Shown here: positions 1 to 11,005 of the stretch, one piece after another
Numbering within the stretch: the stretch's first letter is position 1
How the letters are laid out: each line of letters starts with the position of its first letter
Assembly (NCBI GenBank): GCA_012295275.1
Contig: CM022672.1
Span: 796,443 to 831,442, forward strand
Direction of reading: 5' to 3'
DNA length: 35,000 bases
Source of the DNA: Chrysomallon squamiferum
Taxonomy: Eukaryota > Mollusca > Gastropoda > Neomphalida > Peltospiridae
Notes under the pieces: generated by a model
The model's database searches: none
The model's input: the letters and a program-made list of their open reading frames with translations, nothing else
What the model was told of the DNA's origin: nothing
Position numbers and translations under genes: made by a program

Positions 1-204
1 GTGAATTAATTAGTCAGGTTCCAAGAGCAGCCTACACAATGTTAATTTTCTTTAGAGTTTTTCATTTATACTCGTACTACACTACACCACAAAGTGAACT
101 CAGGTTTTGTCTCTCTGTGTTTGTGTTTCATTAAAATGTACAAGTGTTTAAGAAATAGATTTACTAAAATGTGTTCTATGCCTACAAGTGGTTGTTTTGT
201 AGAG

Positions 205-262
205 CACATACACACACATACACACACAGAGACACACACACACATACACACACACACACAAA
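205..262. repeat. (CA)n microsatellite, interrupted
   Basis: Alternating CA with occasional TA and GA interruptions over about 58 bases. The open frames crossing it on both strands owe their length to this repeat and are not genes. Confidence 0.95.
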
Positions 263-669
263 GAAAAAAAGGTACCTGCATTACTTTCATTTTATTTCAA
301 TAAGAAGTCAGAACAAATATACTAATATTGTATTTTCCAGTACCATAAATAAAGAAAGACAGAATGAAAGAAAGATATAAAGACAGAAAGTTGCCATGCT
401 CCTCAAGATTTTAATGTTTTTTACTATCAAAGACTGATCACAGTTAAACACTATCACGTGTAAGTTGTTTCACTTACGCGAAAGATTCTGTTTACTAAAA
501 TCTAACTTATTAACTAGCCGTGCATAACCCTGAATCATTCTGCAATGTTTTAAGTTCAGGGCAAAGTAGCTTTTCAGTATTTACAACCGTTCATATACAG
601 GTTATCTGCTCCGAGTTTAAAACTCTCCGAAATGGTATTTTGAGAGGCTATTAAATATATGTCAAGAGA

Positions 670-699
<30 letters not shown>
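670..699. repeat. (AAAT)n microsatellite
   Basis: About seven uninterrupted AAAT units lie in intergenic sequence. The repeat is short and clean, so it is probably polymorphic. Confidence 0.9.
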
Positions 700-700
<1 letters not shown>

Positions 701-2200
701 CTCATTAAAAGAAGAACGTCTGATCTATTTGAAATGTTTAATTCATTCACTGAAAGGTTAAAAAAGAAAAAGGAAGAAGAAGAAAAAAGAATCCCAGACC
801 GATTATGTTACGTTTTGAGAAGTTTTTTACAGGTGTTTTGTAGGTGTGGGCGGGGTGTGATAGCAGACTCGTGTTTAGCGGTGTGAAACACAAGTAGTAG
901 CTGACGGGTTTTATTACGGTTATTGCCGTGCTCTTCTTCTCTGTATACGTGACCCGGGCCATGTACCAGTAAAAATCGTTCACAGAACAGACGTGTTAAC
1001 TGTTTCATCATGTTAATAGAATTTTTAACTCTTTTTTTTTTTTTATTTTTTTTTTTATTTAGTTTGGGTGTTTTTATCTCAGAGAGAGTATAATTATATG
1101 CGTTTATTGTCAATCATGTTTGGGTTTTTCTATGTGGTTTTTTTTTAATTTTTTTTATTTGAATAATGTAAAGACATTTTAACAACTAACTGCACTGAAC
1201 TCATTGATGTGCTCTGTACGTGAACACGTCTGACTGTCCATACATGAATTACGATTCTTAGTACAATGAAGAGTTCTGGGATATAAATATATACCTAGAT
1301 TTCTTTTGAGCAAAAATATTTTCGTTTGTATCTCAATGATACTGTTTAGACTGGACAATAATGTGGCTGTCACTGTTTATTTCTTTCCTTTATTATTGTT
1401 GTGAATGGGTTTGTTTGTGTGTGTTTATTAATTACCGTTTGCTTTTTCCTCCTTCCTTTTGCGAATCACCTACCACGCCCTCTTTATACTTATAATAAAA
1501 CCATAGGAACACGTAATTAGAATTAAAATTTGTATATTCTATTTAACGAAATCTTAAAATTCAGACGTAACATGCTGTAACAAAAACATAAATGTTATGT
1601 AATTATGTATATTAGTATACTATCTATTTTCCGTTATGAAAATAATAAATGTAAATAAAAATATTTTTTTTTTTTTTTTTTTTGTTTGTTTTTTTAAGTT
1701 CCCAATGTGAACTTTGACACTGACCGGTTACGTCCTGTATTAGAGTTGTCTTACATTATCGCTCTCGAACGTCTGAAGTACGTTATTTATATCACTTGTC
1801 TCTATTTTTTTTCTACTTGTGAATTTAGTTATCTGGTTTATTATCACATCCACACATTTGAAGTGCTTAATTCCTTCTTTTCTTCTTTTATTGTTCTTGT
1901 TTTTCCGCTTTTTTTTATTTTTTTTTTTTTTGGGGGGAGGGGGTTCTTGTGATATTATTTCCTATCGATGTCATAGCAATGTTATTAAAAAGTGTTCCTA
2001 AATCTAAGTGGTTTGTACTAAATCCAGTTAAAGCTGACTAAAAAGGTTTAAATATCAAGGAACAAGGAAAAAACAAATAATTTAGATCCTGTGCAAATGA
2101 AAGAGGAACGAAATGTCCTAGACGTTACAAAACGGCCTTGAAATAATCACGACGTGTCAGCCAATTTACCAAAACTTTATATAAATTTATATAACATTTT

Positions 2201-3676
2201 GATTTTTGATTTGTGTTTTTTTTTTTTTTTTTTTTTTTTTTTCGTTTTTTAATATTCTTTTCATTAAATAATCATGGAAATTCAAAAAATAAAAATAATA
2301 ATAATAATAATAAAAAATAATAAATTTTTGCTAATCATCTGTTTTGTTAGTGAACACGCTGTGTTTACTAACATTTATTAATTTATAAAAAAAAGTATAC
2401 TGCCAATTAAGAATAGTGTTAGCTTGATAAACATTTTATGAAAACAAGATGTTAAAGTAAGTGGTGAAAATTATGTATGGGAATAACTTGTAACCTCCAA
2501 CAAAAATAGCTTGTTCAAAATGGCAATAACTTTTATAAAATTCAATATGTCAAAAGCATGTATCATTTTCTTTCTTAGAATAAATTTTGAAAATAATCTT
2601 ACACTCCACGTTGATGAACAGTTTCTTGTAAGTCAGCTAGAAATGAAAGTTTGCATATAGCTGTAACATTGACTATTAAATAAAAAATCTCCAATTCCTG
2701 AACATATTTGAATGTCTTTTTTCTTCTATTTTAAATGTAAAATGGTAAAAATAAGATTGCATCACAAATTGTATAAGAAGTAAAATACTGTTTGTTATGT
2801 GAGTTTGTTCTTCAAAGTTCTTTGTTTTATAAACATGCAATGTAAACATACTTGTCAGACAAATGCTTGGGATTACAATATGCTTTGAATTACAGAATAA
2901 TTTTATTTATTTTTTGATTACAAGATGCAGCATGGTATTTTGATCTAAACCCAGTTCACAGATTTCATATTGTTAAAGGGATGTAGGTCAAAATAACTGG
3001 GATCATAATTTGTTTTCCAAAACATGCTTTATGCACACCTGCTTGTGTTTGTGATCACTGAATTGATAATAAATATCATCAAGTAATGAATATTAAAATA
3101 TGCTTATTTGTTATAATATAAAAAATGAAGAATTATATAATCACTTTCTTAAGAAAAACAGAATCAAGCTGAAACCTAAATGACACACAGGATACCACTG
3201 TTCAGTTGCTTAAATGTTCACGTTTTGCTGTTCACCAAAAGATACTTGTAATGTTTTTTTTATTATGTAACTCATTTCCATAAAATATATATATAATATT
3301 GTTTTATGTTTTAAAATGAAGGATCTTGTGTAATAAAATTAATTAAGTTATCCAATTTTGAAATGAATAATTTATGCAACTCATTTCTACAAAATATATG
3401 TATTATTTTCCTGCATGTTTTAAATTTAAATAGTCTTCCTGTGTAATAAAACTGAATTCCATTTATAAAACTTTCTAACTTTCTACTGTATACATTAAAA
3501 CAAGTCCATGAGATATATAAAAACATAGTTTGCAGGCACGAAAACACACTAAACCTGCACATTTATAAAAAAAAAAAAATACAAAATGAAAAATTATTTT
3601 TTAAGCTGTTTAATAATTGAAATATAAATAGTTTATGCTTTTTTCTTCTTTTCTGTTCTGAAGTGAATGTTTTTAA
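2201..3676. other. AT-rich sequence downstream of NOA1, with a diverged direct repeat
   Basis: No exon is recognised. Two diverged copies of a segment of about 80 bases lie around 3266-3345 and 3375-3460; both contain 'aactcattt', an ATAT-rich middle and 'tgtaataaaa', with a period near 109. CpG is already scarce here, as in the gene bodies. This may be read-through or extended 3' sequence of NOA1, but that is inference. Confidence 0.5.
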
Positions 3677-3705
3677 TTTATTTTTTTTATTATTTTTTTT
3701 TTATT
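3677..3705 (-). terminator. cluster of poly(A) signals for NOA1
   Basis: Read on the minus strand there are three AATAAA hexamers, at 3677-3682, 3686-3691 and 3700-3705. They lie 59-87 nt past the NOA1 stop codon (3764-3766). This is the usual place for 3' end formation in a compact gene. The surroundings are A-rich on that strand, so chance hexamers are possible. More distal signals exist farther left. Confidence 0.55.
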
Positions 3706-3763
3706 GTTTTTGTTGAAAGTTTAGGAACATGTGTTTATGAACATTTTGAATTAACAAGTTTTA

Positions 3764-6700
3764 CTATCTAGGTCTGTACACAGGACTTTTGCCAATTCGA
3801 GATCCACGGAAACTCCTGTAGTGTGGCAGCAAGGCTGGACTCCTCACATAAATACCTCGACCCCCAGGCGTGTTCGCCCTCACACCCACCCACATTGCAA
3901 ACCCTGCAGTCACAGACACCCAGCCTGCAGCAAGAAGAAACACTAAATCAATTTTGTTTTAATAAATTAAAAACAATTTAAAAAATTGACTATTAATTAT
4001 TGTCAGAACAGGTTATCAAAAATGACAAGAGTCTGTATGTTTTATTAGTATATCATATACAGGTTATGTAGATAATCTGTACGTAGCCTTATGTAATATA
4101 GTTAATAACTATAGTTAGTGCCTGAAATCAAGTTTGTATACAATACAAGGTATTGATATCTCACCAGGTTGAAGGAAGTTTCTGAGCTTTTCTGATAAAG
4201 TTATTTTGGATAAGGGATCCTCGAAATATATTTAAGTGAAGAGTTTCATTTCTCAGATACATTTTACCCGTCAGGAAGATGAAAATATTAACATATAAAT
4301 TTATATTTTTTGATAGTTTTAGACACTTAAATAGAATTAAGATGGTTAAAGTTAAAACATAAATTTTAAGAAAATATTAAAAGAAAATTAATTTAATACT
4401 TAAAACAATTTATAAAGTTAGTGAAAAAACTGACAACAAATAAAATGTTTAAAAAAGAAAAGCTCACCAAGAGAAGACAACTGGATGTCAACAGCAGCCT
4501 CATCCCAGTTGATGCCTAAAACATCGATGTCCTTGCTTTCTAACCTCGGCAGACTGCTCAAACGTTCTTTGCCTATAGGAACCTGTAAACAACAATAAAC
4601 TTCTAAAAAACTCAAAACAATAAAAAAAAAATATAACATTAAAAAATCCTAAAACAAATCACAGGGGTTTAAAATGAAAATGTTCAGAGTTGTCTTTCTT
4701 GACAGTGAAAATGAGAATGTGATAACTAAATAAAACAAAAATAAATAAAAATGAATAAATGTACAAGTCAGTGGTGAAGCTAATTAACTGACTAAAAGAT
4801 ATGAATAAACCTGTAATACTAGACTGTCTTATCTAATTGTATTCAGAAATAGAGGACAAAGAGTGGAATTTACCCCAAGTTCCTTTGTGCCAATTTTCTC
4901 ATTGTAGAAATCTTCAGCTTTGTCACCATCAATAACATGGATGGGAATATTCGGAGAACAGTGGACAGTAAAAAATATTGACTTACTTCCCTGTTAAATA
5001 AAACACAATTTATAATTTTATAATATAACACTAAAAAAAAAAAAAAAAAAAAAATCTTTATTTACGCATTAACATTACTATTTGTATTCTTTTTATGACT
5101 GAAAACTAAAAAAAACAAGTAAGAGTTAGCAGGCTATTAAATTAAAAAATTAAAAATGTATAGTTTGTTGTACAATTAAGACAAAATATGAATTTATTCA
5201 GATTCATACTTAGTCATAGGTGCAACATACATTTATAAATATTCTGATTTCTTCTGAAGACCTTTTAGTTAATATAAAATATTTTGAAAATATGAAATAA
5301 ATCAATTATCAAAGTAAATATATATTATTATTTGAAAATAGCAAATATATATAAAAATATCAATATATACACAAAACCATCATTATCACAAAAAATCCAG
5401 ATTGAAAGAAAATAAAAATGTGTGATGTGTGTAAGAGCTGACTGTGTTAAAAAGAAATACTATATGTGTCTGTCTGAGACTGAACAGCCAATCTGCTTAT
5501 TGTGCTGTGACAGTGTTAAACATCCATTCATCAGTAAGAAATAATTGTGTATAATAAGACACAAATTTTAATTATCTTTATAATAATTTTTTTTTATTAT
5601 TTATTTATTTCTTTTTTTGCCATAAAATCTATTGCAGCCACATTGTAGAATGTGTATCAGAATCAATAAATACCAGACTTGATACAAATATCTGTAACTG
5701 AAAATTACCAGATTCTTTATGTCAAATATCTGTAACTGAATCAATAAAAAACTTTACATCAAATATCTGTAACTGAAAATTACCAGATTCTGTTGATGTC
5801 ATCATACTCGAATCACTGGCATGTTAGACTAGATTTTCAGGTGTTAAATATTTGCTAAAACAAACCTGGGTAGAATTGTAGAATGTGTATCAGAATCAAT
5901 AAATACCAGACTTTACATCAAATATCTGTAACTGAAAATTACCAGATTCTGTTGATGTCATCATACTCGAATCACTGGCATGTTAGACTAGATTTTCAGG
6001 TGTTAAATATTTGCTAAAACAAACCTGGGTGAAGTCGATTCTGCCCAACCCTGACACAAACATCACCTGTGAGGGTCTGAGTACAAACACTCGGGGAATG
6101 ATAATCCTTCTTGGTAAAACTAGCTCCAGTTCCTCAGGGGTTAACAAATTTATTATCTAAAAATAAATAAAAACTTCTAAAATTTACCATCAAAGGTAAA
6201 CAGGTTTAAAAATTATGTCATAAAGGAAAGTTTCCAAGATGATTTTTACTAACAACCTCAGATCCATTTCTCTGCTTGCAAAGTTAAAATCGAATTCACT
6301 GCAAGGTAAGTATACTTATATGCAAAGCAATACTGAATAAATATATCCAGGAAGCAATAAATATTAATTAACTAAACTATATTTAAATTAAAAAAGTAAA
6401 TTTGATAATCTTTCAACATCGGTTCAGAGAAAATATCAAATATACATGGTGACTATTCTCATCTGTGAATCATAATATCTGCTGATAATTAATAGAATTT
6501 GATGTTAAAATTACCTGTTCACTGTTAATACAATCAGGTCTGTTAAAATTACCTGTTCACTGTTAATACAATCAGGTCTGTTAAAATTACCTGTTCACTG
6601 TTAATCACACCAGGTGTGTCAAACGTCCACCTGCTGTTTGTCAGTTTCTCGTCAAATGACATGTCGGGTACTGTGGTGTCATCACTGACAGCATCATATT

Positions 6701-9700
6701 TTGTTTTCAGTATTTTGTTGTCAGTCATCTCAAAACTGACAATTTCCTGTCCTTCATACTCCAGTGTGCTCTCAAAACACTTCTGTCTCTCTGAACGAAA
6801 ATCTGTCAGTCCAACTTTACCTAGCAACAACAAACTGTAATATTAGTTTCTTTCTGCAGAGAATATTGTTATCAAAGTTGGTATTAAACTGCTTCTTGGA
6901 CTGACCATTTAGTATACTCTAATTAATTTTTTCTGAATAGCTTTTGGTATTTAAAATCAAAGAAACCATTTATTATGCAATTGTTAACTTCAAAACAAAC
7001 ATCTTAAACTTTCCAGATAATCTTTTATTTACACTTTGAGATAAGACATAATATTTCCTTTTATGAAGTAAAGTTGGAATGGAATAAAAATGTTCAATAA
7101 CCACTGAAAGATTAGGCTTCTCTGAACAAGTAACATCCAGAGACTGTTACCTACACAATCACTCTAACTTACATCACACTTGGTGACTGATTCCACATGT
7201 ACATTGTTTACTAGAAAACAGCATCATATCACTTTAACCTTAAAATAAGAATATGTCTCACTAACTTACAAAATAGAGTAAAATTTTTAAATTTCTTATA
7301 TTTCCATAAATTGTATTTTGTTATATTCTTTCAGTCTTACTATTTACTAATTTGTTTTAACTAAATAACCATGTTCATGAAATACCAAAACAATAAAGTT
7401 ATAAACACTAGCATTTCTACGTTACTGAAAACCAACATCAGTGCAGAAAAAGAAGCAAAAAAAAGGTCTGATTAGAAATTTGTTTGACACTCATCTATGT
7501 TAAAATAAAGAATCAGTTTTAAAAAAAAAGTAAAATCAAATCTGATTTCTTTTGATTCTTTTTCAAATATTTTAATTCATTTAACATATAAAGAACAGTT
7601 TTGTCATAATGTTGAACAAACAACTGACCACCAAGTATTGTTCTTGTAGTTTTCTCCTCTTCTTTGTTGTCCTCCATCTCCAACTTTTTCTGTTTTCTTT
7701 CTTCCACTTCTTTCTTCTGTTCTTCAATCAGTCGTTCCACACGAGCCTTCAGTCGCCTGGGTTCTGGGTTGACAATTGGAAATTTCAACAAACTAACAGT
7801 GGTTCCTGCAACACAGTTTTACTTGTTGATTTATTTTAATTCCTTTCATAGCAAACTAAGAAAACAAACAAGCTAACCTCTAGAGTGCAAAAATATATTT
7901 TCATGTGTGTAGGATTGGATATAAGTATTTGATGAGTGTTGTAAAATTATCAGTGTTATTTTTATAAAAACTGATTTTTTTTAAAGCCTAAGAAACTGTG
8001 AATTAACCTCAGGTGCACACACACACACACACACACACATACCACACACACTGTAACTGCTAACATTTTAAAACAATTATCTAGCAACACTAGAACACAC
8101 AGCCACATACTGACAGAACAAACAGAACACAGGCGTATTTAATAAAATTGTTCTCAATGATTGTTTTACCCCCTTAAAGATTGAAAAGGAAGTTGCAGAC
8201 ATCAGTTCACTGTTAGCAGTTAGTGGAAAAGTATGTTTTATGATCTGTGTTTTACCTGGCCAGGTGGACACTGTGGCTCTGTGAATGAGATCTCGGACAT
8301 GTGACTTGCAGTAGTCTGAGCCTAGCAGAGCATTGAACAGTGACGACTTTCCAACATTCGTACACCCAACCAGAAACACATGTCCTGAAACAGTAGCATC
8401 ATCAACATCACTGAACAACGTTTCAAAATAATATCACACTAAAGCAGTTGTATTCCCTTCTTACAAACATGCATGAACATTGTTACATACACATAAAAAG
8501 GCTTAATCATTCTTCTGATTAATAAACTGAGAAAGACATTATGAAAGAAAGGACACTGTTAGTTTTAAGATAACTGACAATAAAATATTGACATTGATGA
8601 CACCACATCAAGACATTATTTTAAACTGCAACCCTATATAAAAATGACAAACATTTGTAGTATTAATTATTTTCAACATTTAAAACAAAAAAACCTTTTA
8701 GCTTCCACTGAGACATGAGTTTTGTAACCAGCTGCTCAATTCCATATCCTGTCTTTGCACTCACTAAACAAACATGTCTCAGATTTGATCCAGATGGATT
8801 CAATCCACTTGCTTCACATTCTTTAACAAGATGTTGTTTTACCCGTTCTAGATAACCTCTGTCATCTTTAGCTAACAGATCCACTTTGTTGCCGACCACA
8901 TAGATAGGTCGATTGATGCCAATGTGCTTCAACAAGTTTCTAAAAATACTGTTTGGAAAATCAGTGAGATCAACGATAACCAGCACTAAACCTCTAGAAG
9001 TTTTAATTTTAGAGATGATTTCAGGATATTCTTTTTCATCCACTTTAACATTGAGACATACGTTGTGATGTGTCATTAAATGACATCTCTGACAGATTGA
9101 ACGTTTCAGCTCATCTCGTGTCTTTGTTTTCAACTTTTCACTTGGCAGGTAACCTGCCACAGACGCATCCTGACAGTGAAGTAAGGCTCCACAACCAGAA
9201 CATGCAATGTCCGTTTTCGGAAATGCCGGATCTGGCGTTCCTACAATTTCCTTAATAATACCATACTTTGTTTTCTTCTTTGGGTAGACCTTCTTCTCAT
9301 CGAGCATAATTTGTTCTATGCTGTCATCGCTTTCAGTTTCATGTATGTGTGGTTGGATCGTTTGTTGTATCTCACTCTCGTCCATTTTATTTAATTCCTT
9401 ATTCATGTGTGCATTAATGTCCCACGAGATGTGGTCCAGTTTCTGTTTTAAACTGTCAAGTGACAGCGTTTCTTTATCTGGTGTTGACGACTGCATTTCT
9501 TTTCGTTTGTTTAGATCTTCATAAACCATCTTAACTGCAAGAGGAGTAGCATCTGTTGGAGGGATATCTGCAGCTTTTTTTTCTTTTTTATTATCAATCT
9601 TATAATATCTTTGCGAACTGCACGTAGCTGCTAATGAAAATCTTCTTGTCCCGACATTACAATATTGCGAATTCGATATTTTATATTCGATTCTAACAAG

Positions 9701-9757
9701 TCTACCAACACATTTGTTATTAAATATTTGTCTACACGATTTTACATAAAGCGACAT
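3764..9757 (-). CDS. NOA1: NOA1, mitochondrial circularly permuted GTPase (8 coding exons)
   Basis: Coding exons are 9757-8695, 8384-8256, 7805-7629, 6820-6591, 6156-6025, 4990-4874, 4582-4468 and 3924-3764. All junctions are GT-AG with matching phases and sum to 707 codons plus stop, close to the vertebrate length (about 700). The basic N-terminus (residues 1-50) looks like a mitochondrial presequence. Cys pairs at 186/189 and 222/225 form the YqeH/NOA1 zinc motif. GTPase motifs come in permuted order: G4 NKVD (290-293), G5 SAK (333-335), G1 GCTNVGKS (361-368), G3 DTPG (524-527). The C-terminal NOA1 domain follows. The family binds RNA or the small ribosomal subunit and supports mitochondrial translation; it is not a nitric oxide synthase. 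The exon 3 donor has two in-phase options, 7629 (GTCAGT, preferred) or 7632. The start is the first Met, 12 nt from an (AAT)n tract. The gene is divergent from SLU7. Confidence 0.95.
5643..6030. repeat. nested tandem duplication in NOA1 intron 5 copying the exon 5 donor
   Basis: The segment 5752-5871 recurs at 5911-6030 (offset 159) and appears identical by eye over 120 bases. The copy next to the exon ends inside exon 5. The duplicate therefore carries the last six exon bases (ACCCAG, minus strand) and the donor GTTTG. A flanking piece at 5643-5680 recurs at 5876-5913, and the unit containing 'aaatatctgtaactga' occurs near 5687, 5724, 5761 and 5920. This indicates stepwise recent duplication. 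Confidence 0.9.
6505..6618. repeat. 38-bp triplication of the NOA1 exon 4 donor
   Basis: Units starting at 6505, 6543 and 6581 share 'ttacctgttcactgttaat' and have an exact 38-base period between the first two. The third copy is the real exon 4 end. On the minus strand each unit carries ACAGTGAACAG followed by GTAATT, so two decoy 5' splice sites lie 38 and 76 nt inside intron 4. Use of the first decoy would add 38 nt and shift the frame. Confidence 0.92.
8015..8039. repeat. (AC)n microsatellite in NOA1 intron 2
   Basis: About 12 uninterrupted AC units, read as GT on the transcribed strand of NOA1. Confidence 0.93.
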
Positions 9758-9768
9758 TATGAGAGTTT

Positions 9769-9769
<1 letters not shown>

Positions 9770-9828
<59 letters not shown>
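9770..9828. repeat. (AAT)n tract in the NOA1 5' leader
   Basis: About 20 perfect AAT units begin 12 nt upstream of the NOA1 start codon. On the NOA1 strand it reads ATT/UUA repeats, so if the transcript starts beyond 9828 the 5' leader carries a long unstructured U/A-rich tract directly before AUG. Length changes here could alter leader or promoter spacing. Confidence 0.93.
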
Positions 9829-11005
9829 TTGTTTAATGTAACACAGTTCTAAAAAACAGTAAACAAATCACTTGACTTTCGTTTTGACAAAATGTGCGAT
9901 CGATTGGTTACAAAATTTGCTTATTATCGTTGTTAAAATATAATGACAAGCGTAACGGTTATAAAAATACAGTTTTTACACAATAACATTATCAAACATC
10001 ATTAAAAACATCTTTATTTTAATTATTCTTCCTGTACATTATATAATTTTTGTGTATTTATTTTATAACATATTGAAATATTTATTCAGTTTATGATATA
10101 CTTGATGACATACGTGATGAAAATATTATTTGTTCCTTGATATAGGGGACAAATTATATCCGGTGAAAAAGACAAATGTATAACCATGTTATTAACTGTG
10201 CAGCGCTTTAATTATTATTATTTTTTTAAATAGGAACGATTGAGTTTATAATCTGTTAAGCAATTTATCTTTATTATTGATTGTTAACTCATATTAAATT
10301 GTGTACCATTTCATTATATGTTTGTTTGCAAGAATGAGCGATAAATTAATTCACTATATTATAGTAACTGATTACAAATTAGTTTTACACCGGTTTGGAT
10401 ACAAAACGTAATGAAAACATTTATAGAAGTAAGTTACTTAATCTTTATCAGGCTTGCTAGGTTTATTTAATACTATTTAGTGTTCGTCTACGTCACAGTG
10501 AAATTAACCTTTTTGGCTATATTACTATACCTCTACACAATGTAATGATAATTTTGAACAATAATATATCCGAAACATTAAATTTAATAATTTCTAAATT
10601 TGTTATTCCGATATCCCCGTCATATTCATATTGATATTCGTAATCAGTTGCCAGAATTCTCTGAATTGGTATTAATATGCTACTGTTATATAGACTACAA
10701 ATGCGAAATGCAACATTTAGTATTTATAAATTTCTTTTCCTTTTGATCTGTTGATCTGGGGTTTGTTCTGAAATATATTATGCAGTAAATAAATAATCCA
10801 TTTTGTGAAATAATGATCATAATAATATAGAATAATGTTTATATCATTACAATCCATTACAGTTTTGCATCAGCATTATCAAGTACTGAAGTAGACAGTA
10901 ATTTCGAATTATATTTTTCCATAAGGTTTAAGGTTATAAACATAATTACAATAGATTATCAAATATATTTCAGAATTAAAAGGCGACTGTTAAATATTAT
11001 TCATC
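9829..11005. promoter_or_regulatory. shared divergent promoter region, NOA1 and SLU7
   Basis: The two start codons face away from each other and are 1.25 kb apart, with no other gene between them. The NOA1-proximal part (9840-10170) keeps several CpGs, including GCGATCGATTGG at 9896-9907, which contains an inverted CCAAT box. An acceptor-like 'tatttcag' ends at 10973, 33 nt before the SLU7 ATG. The SLU7 leader may therefore start in an upstream noncoding exon. No TATA box position can be fixed in this AT-rich sequence. Confidence 0.5.

Larger units (their letters stand above)
1..2200. other. intergenic, low-complexity, no gene seen
   Basis: I find no coding exon here. The stretch holds a CA repeat, an AAAT repeat and several T tracts (about 1028-1056, 1662-1683, 1909-1931 and 2219-2242). 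Short open frames on both strands are broken by homopolymers and have no recognisable domain. CpG dinucleotides are fairly frequent, notably around 800-960, which differs from the CpG-poor gene bodies that follow. A promoter or 5' exon of a gene lying to the left cannot be excluded, but nothing specific supports it. Confidence 0.6.
3925..8694 (-). other. introns of NOA1, contents
   Basis: Introns from 5' to 3' are about 310, 450, 808, 434, 1034, 291 and 543 nt. Intron 1 (8385-8694) and intron 3 (6821-7628) show nothing beyond AT-rich sequence. Intron 2 (7806-8255) holds a (CA)n tract. Intron 5 (4991-6024) holds an A tract at about 5033-5054 and the duplicated donor segment. Introns 6 and 7 have nothing notable. 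I found no nested gene or structured RNA. Confidence 0.7.

Noticed and set aside
808-1113. 101-codon minus-strand frame with a Lys-rich end
   Set aside because: Its start lies next to T homopolymers and it shows no domain. The CpG-containing patch beneath it may be regulatory, but no gene can be supported.
7519-7628. Continuation of the NOA1 exon 3 frame to a stop
   Set aside because: It has no family similarity after GG, and splicing at 7629 joins in phase to exon 4 with GKVG, as the family requires. It is intron read-through.
8077-8255. NOA1 exon 2 frame extended past TWPG
   Set aside because: GTAAAA follows TWPG directly, and exon 3 continues with the expected [10 protein letters not shown].
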